A stretch of 6,154 nucleotides of DNA from Flavobacterium sp. (lineage in GTDB: Bacteria; Bacteroidota; Bacteroidia; Flavobacteriales; Flavobacteriaceae): contig DMHA01000359.1 in the NCBI GenBank assembly GCA_003449615.1, forward strand, positions 2,133 to 8,286, given 5' to 3'. The stretch's first letter is position 1, and each line of letters begins with the position of its first letter. Positions 1 to 6,154 of the stretch are shown in pieces. The translations under genes were made by a program, and so were the position numbers. Under the pieces are notes generated by a model, which was given only the letters and a program-made list of their open reading frames with translations, was not told the DNA's origin and ran no database searches.

Positions 1-2
1 AG

Positions 3-1412
3 GGAGTCGAAACTGAAAAAGACAACAAGACAATTCATAACCTGATTGGATTAGACAAAAAAAAGGATACTTTGATTCTCCCTTACAGCGAAACAGAATC
101 CTTTTTGAACAATACCTTGCAAAAATTGGAACAAAAAGGATATGCTTTTGCAAAACTTAAATTAGTCAACATCCAAAAGAAAAATAATTATTTAAATGCC
201 GAATTGCATTTTGAATATGGACAACAAAGACAATTAAATGAAATTGTGGTGAAATTCGATGAAAGCAGTAAAAAAAATAGTTTCCCCGACGGACATTTGA
301 AACAAATCAATCGAAAATACGGCAATAATACTTTTAATCAGGATGTGGTTAGAAAAATTCAAAAGGATTTTGAAAAATTTGGTTTTGTCAATCAAATTAA
401 AACACCAGAAATCTTATTTACAAAAGACACCACCAAGGTTTATGTCTATCTCGAAAAAAGGAAATCCAACACTTTTGATGGATTTATTGGCTTTGCAAAC
501 AATAATAAAGATAAATTAACTTTCAATGGCTATCTGGATTTAATTTTAGAAAACACGATTAAAGCGGGAGAACAGTTTTCGCTCTATTGGAAAAGTGACG
601 GAAACGATCAAAAAACTTTTAAAGCCAGTATCGATTTGCCATACATTTTTAAAATCCCAATTGGGCTGAAAGCTCAAATTCAAATTTTCAAGCAAGACAG
701 TATTTTTCAAAACACCAAAACAGCCATCGATTTGGGGTATTTTATAGATTATAAAACCCGAATTTACTTGGGATACCAATCTACAGAATCTAGCGATATT
801 CAAAACACAAACAATAGCAGCATTAGCGATTACACCAATTCTTTTGTTACCACCAATTTAGAATTTACTCGATTTGATGATAAAAACACTACTTTTCCAA
901 AAAAGACAAGTATTTCTGCAACAATTGGACTTGGAACTAGAAAAACAAACGAATTATCCACATCAGTAGGCACAAGCAAGCAGGTTAATATTTCCATTAA
1001 TGCCATGCACAATTTCTATCTGAACCCAAAAAACTGTATTAACATCAATTATCAAAATTATTTCTTAAAAACTGAGACCTATATCATTAATGAATTGAAC
1101 CGTTTTGGAGGCACTAAATCCATACGTGGATTTGCCGAAAATAGTTTGCAAGCCAATTTAATGACTGCAATTATATCAGAATACCGTTATATTATTTCTT
1201 CTGAACTCTATGTCCATTCTATTTTGGATTATGGTTATTATGAAGATAAAACCACAGAAAACAAAGGAAACTTAATAGGAATAGGGATTGGAATGGGGTT
1301 GCAAACAAAAAATGGAGTTTTAAAATTAACCCTTTCAAACGGACTTAATGAAGGTCAAAATATAAAATTTCAAAACACCCTTGTTTCAATAAATTATAAT
1401 ATTGAATTTTAA
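3..1412 (+). CDS. Omp85/BamA-TamA-like outer-membrane protein (POTRA plus beta-barrel), 5' end outside window
   Basis: The frame is open from the left edge to the TAA at 1410-1412 (469 codons), so this is the 3' part of a longer gene. The TTG at 72 is not a convincing start, because coding-like sequence continues upstream of it and no signal peptide follows it. Counting from position 3, residues about 28-77 look like the latter part of one POTRA domain (helix, then two strands). Residues 78-153 resemble a complete POTRA unit, with LNEIVVKF, a helix ending in EKFGF, and the strand pair ending in VYVYLEKR. From about 157 onward, alternating polar and hydrophobic strands suggest a 16-strand barrel. 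RFGGTKSIRGF (1101-1133) matches the conserved Omp85 (V/I)RG(F/Y) loop-6 motif. The protein ends in Phe, as barrels folded by BAM usually do. Family members insert or translocate outer-membrane proteins; the exact role here is unknown. TamA-like or another short Omp85 member is likelier than housekeeping BamA, given the apparently few POTRA units and diverged sequence, but the missing N-terminus prevents a firm choice. Confidence 0.8.
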   Translation, partial: GVETEKDNKTIHNLIGLDKKKDTLILPYSETESFLNNTLQKLEQKGYAFAKLKLVNIQKKNNYLNAELHFEYGQQRQLNEIVVKFDESSKKNSFPDGHLKQINRKYGNNTFNQDVVRKIQKDFEKFGFVNQIKTPEILFTKDTTKVYVYLEKRKSNTFDGFIGFANNNKDKLTFNGYLDLILENTIKAGEQFSLYWKSDGNDQKTFKASIDLPYIFKIPIGLKAQIQIFKQDSIFQNTKTAIDLGYFIDYKTRIYLGYQSTESSDIQNTNNSSISDYTNSFVTTNLEFTRFDDKNTTFPKKTSISATIGLGTRKTNELSTSVGTSKQVNISINAMHNFYLNPKNCININYQNYFLKTETYIINELNRFGGTKSIRGFAENSLQANLMTAIISEYRYIISSELYVHSILDYGYYEDKTTENKGNLIGIGIGMGLQTKNGVLKLTLSNGLNEGQNIKFQNTLVSINYNIEF

Positions 1413-1454
1413 TCCTAAAAAAAAAAGATATTTAATAACAATACATTCATTTTT

Positions 1455-1528
1455 TGTTAAAATGTTAAAATTTATATGCAAGCATAAAAAAACAAAATAA
1501 ATGTTAGGAATGTTAACAATTTATTATG
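1455..1528. repeat. imperfect direct repeat in the intergenic region (two TGTTAA-rich blocks)
   Basis: Block one (1455-1478) and block two (1502-1528) each read TGTTA, a short spacer, TGTTAA, an A-rich step, then TTTA(T)TATG. They align with two single-base gaps and few mismatches, and start 47 bp apart. Within each block the TGTTA core occurs twice, 8 bp apart in the first (1455, 1463) and 9 bp apart in the second (1502, 1511). The last copy forms the perfect palindrome TGTTAACA (1511-1518). The position just upstream of the SusC-like gene suggests regulatory sites, but this is inferred. In DNA this AT-rich some similarity can arise by chance. Confidence 0.45.
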
Positions 1529-1535
1529 ATTTTTG
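1504..1535 (+). promoter_or_regulatory. candidate Bacteroidota-type promoter for the susC-susD-like pair
   Basis: The Bacteroidota primary sigma factor recognises TTTG (or TTG) near -33 and TAnnTTTG near -7, about 19-21 bp apart. Here TTAG (1504-1507) and GATTTTTG (1528-1535) are separated by 20 bp, each with one mismatch to consensus. Transcription would start near 1540, leaving a leader of roughly 20 nt. The palindrome TGTTAACA (1511-1518) would sit between the two elements, a plausible place for a repressor or activator. The match is weak and the only other TTTG in the gap (1453-1456) is worse, so this is a best guess. Confidence 0.3.
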
Positions 1536-1560
1536 TAAAACTAATTCAAAATTATAAAAA

Positions 1561-4500
1561 ATGAGATCAAAATTTAAATGGATTTTTACGCTATTATTTG
1601 CGTTAACGTTGCAGTTTTCTTATGCACAAGAGAAAACAATTTCGGGTATAGTTTCGGATGACGCTGGTCCGTTACCAGGAGCAAATGTAGTAGTCAAAGG
1701 GACTAGTAAAGGAGTACAAACAGATATTGATGGTAAATATTCTATCAAGGCAAAAGTTGGCGATGTTTTAGTCTTCAGTTATACTGGGACAAAAAATATT
1801 GTAATTAAAATAGGCGCCAGTAGTTCAATAAATGTTACTCTCTCTGCGGATTCTAATGCACTACAAGAGGTTGTAATTACTGGATATTCAACCGTTGCGA
1901 AAAAGAAAAATAGTATTTCACAATCAAAAGTTTCTGCAACGACAATCGAAAACAGACCTAATGCAAGTTTAATACAAACTTTGTCAGGTCAGGTTGCAGG
2001 TCTTGATATTTCAACTAATACTGGACAACCAGGGGGTAATTCTCGAGTGGTTTTAAGAGGTGCAAACTCTATTGGAGGCAGTGTCGAACCGTTGTTTTTA
2101 CTAGATGGCATTCCTATTAATGGAGACAATTTTAGAAGCTTAAATCCTAATGAAATTGAATCGGTTACTACGCTCAAAGACGCTGGTGCAACAGCCATCT
2201 ACGGAAATAGAGGTGCAAATGGAGTAGTATATATAAAAAGTAAATCAGGCGTAAAAAATTCTGGATTACAAGTGAATTATACTGGTATTACAAGTTTTTC
2301 TAGCCTACAAATTAAAAACAAAAAAGGGTATAACCTTTTTGAAAGCTCGCAAGATCTTTTAAGATTTGAAAGAGCCTCTGGTCTTGGTAGAGGTGCTGGT
2401 GCAGCAATCGGTCCTGTTTTTCCATCAAATGGAACTCCAGCTGTTCCATTAACTGATGCACAAATTGCTGCACAACCAAATACAGATTGGCTAAAATTCT
2501 TTTTAGGAACTGGTATAACTCAAAACCATACACTTACTTTTTCGAACGGAAGTGAAAACTCTTCATCATTTTCATCTGTAGGATATTATCGTCAAGAGGG
2601 AATTCTAAAAGATAGTGATTTGACGCGTTTTACATTAAGAAATAATGTAACAGGAACCACAAAAAACCAAAAATTAAATTATACTACCTCTGTATCGATT
2701 AACTTTTCAAAAGATAATGAGCCTACAAGTATTGGTACTAGTGGGGTAAATCAGAATCCACTTTTTGGTGCCTATACTGGTTTGCCTTATTTGACACCCC
2801 AAGATAATCCAGGTGGCGCTATTTTAGCCCAAAGTTTTATTCTTGGATATGCTCCTTTTTATATTATTGACAAACTATCTAATTCAGTGGCTCTTGAAGA
2901 AGAAATGAAAATGATTGCTGGTTTTACAACATCTTATAAAATAACTAAAGACCTAACGGCTACTGTTAATTCAGGTGTTGATTATGAGCACATAACATTT
3001 TTAGATTTTGATGGTCCTTTTTCTAGAAACTCAATACGTTTTAGTCCTGGTGTCGATGGAACGCAATCGCAACAATCTCTTAGAAGATTTTCTTTCAATA
3101 ATACAACATCTTTAGGTTATAATAAAACACTCGGGAAACATACTTTTGGTGCTAATGCTTATTTAGAATACTTTAAAGCTCATCTTAGAACTTTTGGTTA
3201 TACTCAAAATGGTTTGGATCCAAAAACACTATCGCCAGGTGATGGTAGTGGTTTTATTCGCGATAATCCCACTAATGATATATTTGTTCCTACAGTGAAT
3301 GCAGATGTTATAGATACTGGTTTGTTCTCTTATTTTGGAACAGTAAATTATGATTTTGACTCACGATTTGGAATTACTGGTACTGTAAGACGTGATGCTT
3401 CTTCTAGATTTTCTAAAACAAATAGATGGGGTACATTTTACTCTGTTGCAGGTTTTTGGAATATTAGAGATGAGGGGTTTATGAAAAATACAGCATTTAA
3501 TAGTTTGAAACTTAGAGCTTCTTATGGAATTACCGGAAATCAAAATATCATAGCAACCACAGCTGCAAACCAAGCTTTTGTAGGTCCAGACTTACCGGAA
3601 ACTTTCTTTATTACTGCTAATGGTTATGGCAATGTTGCCTCTATTCAGAGAGGTCAAATTGGCAATACCTCTCTGAAATGGGAAGTAGTAAATCAGGCTA
3701 ATGTGGGTATAGATTTTGGTGTATGGAATAATAAATTGCGCGGTGCTTTTGATGTATATTATAAGAAAACAGAGGGCTTATATCAACCAAATCCTCAATC
3801 ATACGTTACGGGTACTGGTGGGTCAATACCATCAAATACAGGATCTCTTTTTAACAGAGGTTTTGACTTTGAATTGCATTATGATCTTATTAAAGACAAT
3901 GATCTTAGATTAACATTAAATTTTGTTGGAAATTATAACAGGAGCGAGCTTGCTGATATTCCAAATACAAGCGGAGAGCTTATAGGTACTGGCAGAAATG
4001 GTGGTGTTTTGGGCGAACGCAAATTAGTGCGTTACGCAGGAGTTAACCCTGCTAATGGAAATTTATTGTTTTTAGATGTAAATGGTAATCTAACTGAGAA
4101 TCCAAATGCCGTTAGAGATGCGGTTTGGACAGGTACTACAAATAATCCTGATTTTTTAGGTAGTTTTGGTTTTGATTTTGATTATAAAGGTTTCTTTGTG
4201 ACCACACAGTTCAACTATGAAACCGGAATAACCAGGTTTGATTTTGATTATTCTACTGCTATTGATGCAACTAATATTGGACAATTTAATCTCTCTCAAG
4301 ACCTTTTAAGAGCTTGGACACCTACTAACAGAATTACTGATATTCCAAGTCTCACAGCTACAAATTTAAATGTTATAAATGGTGGTTTATCGGATAGGTT
4401 TGTAAAGAAAGCCGATTTTTTGAGGCTTCGTTTTCTTCAATTTGGTTATAATTTACCTAAAGATGCACTTAAAAACACAGGATTCAGAAACGTAAAAATC

Positions 4501-4626
4501 TTTGGAAATGCTGAAAACTTGCTAACATTTACTAAGTATAGAGGTTTTGACCCTTCATCTAGATTTGGTTCTCTTGAATACCCAACACCAAAGATTATAT
4601 CTCTAGGATTAGAAATTGGATTTTAA
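1561..4626 (+). CDS. SusC/RagA-family TonB-linked outer-membrane transporter
   Basis: This full-length protein (1021 aa, normal for the family) is the energised outer-membrane channel of a SusCD uptake complex. Residues 1-22 form a signal peptide with a basic start, a hydrophobic core and SYA before Q23, a signal peptidase I site. Residues 26-95 are the carboxypeptidase-regulatory-like (CarboxypepD_reg) beta-sandwich, with SGIV, PLPGANVVVKGT and TDIDGKYSI. The TonB box is LQEVVITGY (101-109). The plug follows, carrying the SusC/RagA signature: LDGIP (181-185) and LKDAGATAIYGNRGANGVVYI (205-225). The rest is a 22-strand-type barrel ending in ISLGLEIGF with a terminal Phe. No STN domain precedes the CarboxypepD_reg domain, so direct FecR/anti-sigma signalling through an N-terminal extension is not expected. 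The ATG at 1561 is chosen because the signal peptide starts there. The leader ATTATAAAAA has no Shine-Dalgarno sequence, as is usual in this phylum. The SusD partner starts 11 bp downstream. The substrate cannot be deduced from sequence alone; oligosaccharides or peptides are both known for the family. Confidence 0.97.
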   Translation: MRSKFKWIFTLLFALTLQFSYAQEKTISGIVSDDAGPLPGANVVVKGTSKGVQTDIDGKYSIKAKVGDVLVFSYTGTKNIVIKIGASSSINVTLSADSNALQEVVITGYSTVAKKKNSISQSKVSATTIENRPNASLIQTLSGQVAGLDISTNTGQPGGNSRVVLRGANSIGGSVEPLFLLDGIPINGDNFRSLNPNEIESVTTLKDAGATAIYGNRGANGVVYIKSKSGVKNSGLQVNYTGITSFSSLQIKNKKGYNLFESSQDLLRFERASGLGRGAGAAIGPVFPSNGTPAVPLTDAQIAAQPNTDWLKFFLGTGITQNHTLTFSNGSENSSSFSSVGYYRQEGILKDSDLTRFTLRNNVTGTTKNQKLNYTTSVSINFSKDNEPTSIGTSGVNQNPLFGAYTGLPYLTPQDNPGGAILAQSFILGYAPFYIIDKLSNSVALEEEMKMIAGFTTSYKITKDLTATVNSGVDYEHITFLDFDGPFSRNSIRFSPGVDGTQSQQSLRRFSFNNTTSLGYNKTLGKHTFGANAYLEYFKAHLRTFGYTQNGLDPKTLSPGDGSGFIRDNPTNDIFVPTVNADVIDTGLFSYFGTVNYDFDSRFGITGTVRRDASSRFSKTNRWGTFYSVAGFWNIRDEGFMKNTAFNSLKLRASYGITGNQNIIATTAANQAFVGPDLPETFFITANGYGNVASIQRGQIGNTSLKWEVVNQANVGIDFGVWNNKLRGAFDVYYKKTEGLYQPNPQSYVTGTGGSIPSNTGSLFNRGFDFELHYDLIKDNDLRLTLNFVGNYNRSELADIPNTSGELIGTGRNGGVLGERKLVRYAGVNPANGNLLFLDVNGNLTENPNAVRDAVWTGTTNNPDFLGSFGFDFDYKGFFVTTQFNYETGITRFDFDYSTAIDATNIGQFNLSQDLLRAWTPTNRITDIPSLTATNLNVINGGLSDRFVKKADFLRLRFLQFGYNLPKDALKNTGFRNVKIFGNAENLLTFTKYRGFDPSSRFGSLEYPTPKIISLGLEIGF

Positions 4627-4637
4627 AAATTAACAAC

Positions 4638-6137
4638 ATGAAAAAAATTAAATATTTATTTATACTAAGTTTAGCATTCATTTTCACTAATTGCGAGGAT
4701 GCTATTGATATTGTTCAAGATGGTCGTCTTTCAGAAGACAAAGCTTATGTGAACGTTAACGATTTGAAAGCAGGTTTATTAGGTGTTTATATTGATTATG
4801 ATCTTTCACCAGAAATAGCGATGGGTGCCTATACCGACGAAGTTGCGATAGGTTTTGCTGGAGGAGGACAAGGTCGCGATACTAGCTTGGCTTTTAATTT
4901 AGATGTTACTTCAGATGCTGCACTCGCATTTTGGGCACAAGGTTATAGAGAGCTCTTTTCAACAAATGTATTGATTAGAGCAGCGCTAAGAATTACACCG
5001 TTAGCAGCCGAGCAGGCTACCTATAATGATGTTCTAGGTCAATTATATGCTTTAAGAGCTTTTTCTCATTTTCAATTATTATCTTACTATTCCACGAACT
5101 ATGCAGATGATAGCGCTTTAGGAATTCCTATAATTGACTATGTACCAGGTACAGGTACTAAACCCTTAAGAAATACAAATGGGGAGGTTTATGCTTCAAT
5201 CAATGCTGACCTGACTAGAGCAGAAGGTTTACTAGCCGCTACAAACGTACCAACATTTGTAACTAAAGATTTTGTTACTGCATTAAGAGCGAGGATGGCT
5301 GCCTATAGGCAAGATTATCCAGGCGCTGCCACATTTGCTCAACAATTGATAGCTAAATACCCTATTGCAAATAGAACGCAATACACAAATATGTTTACAG
5401 ACACTGATAATACTGAGATTATTTTTAAACTAGATAGAGCTGATGCTGATAGGTATGACCGTCAAGGTAATACAGGTTCTGTATTTGCTGGCGGCGGCCC
5501 TGGTTATGTCTATGCATTTACTAATTCTACGCTTTCTGGCGGAGCATACTTTGAATTTAGTAGAAACTTATTTAATTTATTTAGCCCTTCGGATATTAGA
5601 TATACTGTTTGTGTTGCACCAACATCGGTAGTATCCCCAAATTACCAAACCGCTTTAGATTTTGTAATGGAGGATAGACTAATTGTTGCAAAGTATAAAG
5701 GTATTACGGGAGCTCTTTTATGTAATGATTTAAAAGTATTTAGATCCTCTGAAATGTTGTTGATTTTAGCTGAAAGTTATGCGCATTCAGATAACTTTAA
5801 CGGAGCAACTAACTCTACTGCAGCCCTGATTAAACAATTAAGAGATGCAAGGTTTGGTTCAGCTCAACCGTTACCTAACTATGCTAATAAATCTGCAGCA
5901 TTTGCTGCTATCTTAAATGAAAGACGTGTGGAATTTGCATTTGAAGGACATCGCTATAAAGATTTAAAAAGGTTAGGAGTTAGAGCTAATCAAGGTGTTA
6001 CTAGAGATCCGCTAGACTGTGCTTTTAATGGTGCATGTACTCTAGATCCAGACAGTTACAAATTTACATTGCCAATTCCTTTGGCAGAATTAAATGCCAA
6101 CCCCGGGTTAAAAGCACAACAAAATCCTGGTTATTAA
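4638..6137 (+). CDS. SusD/RagB-family surface lipoprotein, partner of the SusC-like transporter
   Basis: A 499-aa nutrient-binding lipoprotein, close to the usual SusD length, expected to cap the SusC barrel on the cell surface. Residues 1-18 form a lipoprotein signal peptide (MKKIKYLF start, hydrophobic core) ending in FTNC, with Cys19 as the lipidated residue. Asn at -1 departs from the standard lipobox, but Glu20-Asp21 right after Cys fit the acidic export signals of surface lipoproteins in Bacteroidota. The N-terminal half carries the SusD helical (TPR-like) region, with ALRAFSHFQLL (138-148) and GIPII (162-166). The C-terminal RagB/SusD region has NERRVEFAFEGHRYKDLKR (427-445) and the hallmark ending LPIPLAEL...QNPGY (478-499). 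The mature protein has four further cysteines (325, 362, 461, 467), which could pair in disulfides. The gene lies 11 bp after the susC-like stop, with no promoter space, so the two are surely co-transcribed. The start has an A-rich leader without a Shine-Dalgarno sequence. No ligand can be assigned. Confidence 0.96.
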   Translation: MKKIKYLFILSLAFIFTNCEDAIDIVQDGRLSEDKAYVNVNDLKAGLLGVYIDYDLSPEIAMGAYTDEVAIGFAGGGQGRDTSLAFNLDVTSDAALAFWAQGYRELFSTNVLIRAALRITPLAAEQATYNDVLGQLYALRAFSHFQLLSYYSTNYADDSALGIPIIDYVPGTGTKPLRNTNGEVYASINADLTRAEGLLAATNVPTFVTKDFVTALRARMAAYRQDYPGAATFAQQLIAKYPIANRTQYTNMFTDTDNTEIIFKLDRADADRYDRQGNTGSVFAGGGPGYVYAFTNSTLSGGAYFEFSRNLFNLFSPSDIRYTVCVAPTSVVSPNYQTALDFVMEDRLIVAKYKGITGALLCNDLKVFRSSEMLLILAESYAHSDNFNGATNSTAALIKQLRDARFGSAQPLPNYANKSAAFAAILNERRVEFAFEGHRYKDLKRLGVRANQGVTRDPLDCAFNGACTLDPDSYKFTLPIPLAELNANPGLKAQQNPGY

Positions 6138-6154
6138 TAATTTAAAAAAAATAT

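Noticed and set aside
72..74. TTG at 72 as the start codon of the Omp85-like gene
   Set aside because: The frame stays open to the left edge with plausible coding sequence, no signal peptide follows the TTG, and an outer-membrane protein needs one. The gene is therefore treated as truncated by the window.
546..1012. Minus-strand open frames of 60-85 codons opposite the Omp85-like gene
   Set aside because: They lie wholly within a strongly supported + strand gene, show no recognisable domain and have no promoter or leader of their own. They are shadows of the real frame.
1413..1440. Possible terminator after the Omp85-like gene (A-run at about 1417-1426)
   Set aside because: The A-run has no preceding GC-rich inverted repeat and there is no T-run on the transcript strand, so an intrinsic terminator is not supported.
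1..1560. Shift from an A-rich coding strand in the first gene to more T-rich sequence in the SusC-like gene, as a sign of transfer
   Set aside because: The difference follows from amino-acid content (Lys, Asn and Gln in the first protein; Phe, Gly and Asp in the second). No repeats, tRNA or integrase mark a boundary.
4171..4251. Exact 15-bp direct repeat TTTGATTTTGATTAT (4171-4185 and 4237-4251) inside the SusC-like gene
   Set aside because: Both copies are in frame and encode FDFDY in barrel strands. Alternating aromatic/acidic residues and AT-rich codons explain it without a mobile or recombination element.
6138..6154. Possible terminator after the SusD-like gene
   Set aside because: Only 17 AT-rich bases remain, with no hairpin. 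The operon may continue beyond the window.

Overview
The window reads as Bacteroidota DNA, most likely from a Flavobacterium-like member of the Flavobacteriia. The grounds are very AT-rich sequence, A-rich leaders in place of Shine-Dalgarno sequences before both visible start codons, and a complete SusC/SusD pair, an architecture essentially confined to this phylum. All three genes lie on the + strand and are close to contiguous. No RNA gene, mobile element, CRISPR array or phage gene was seen.

Layout: (1) Positions 3-1412 hold the 3' part of an Omp85/BamA-TamA-like outer-membrane protein gene, with POTRA material, a beta-barrel and the conserved IRGF loop motif. Its reading frame is open to the left edge, so its true start lies outside the window. 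(2) Positions 1413-1560 form a 148-bp AT-rich intergenic region. It contains an imperfectly duplicated TGTTAA-rich block, an 8-bp palindrome TGTTAACA and a weak match to a Bacteroidota-type promoter. (3) Positions 1561-4626 encode a full-length SusC/RagA-family TonB-dependent transporter. (4) After an 11-bp gap, positions 4638-6137 encode its SusD/RagB-family surface lipoprotein partner. The window ends 17 bp later, with no terminator visible.

The SusC-like barrel and the SusD-like lipoprotein should form one outer-membrane uptake complex. SusD acts as a lid and substrate-binding subunit over the SusC channel, and the TonB box at the SusC N-terminus couples transport to the proton motive force. 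Nothing in the window identifies the substrate: there are no glycoside hydrolases, peptidases, regulators or surface glycan-binding proteins here, so calling this a polysaccharide utilisation locus would be a guess. The upstream Omp85-like gene is probably a separate transcription unit, because a sizeable promoter-like gap lies between it and the transporter. I found no clearly novel system. The points most worth checking are the duplicated intergenic motif, the cysteine pattern of the SusD-like protein, and the missing N-terminus of the Omp85-like gene.
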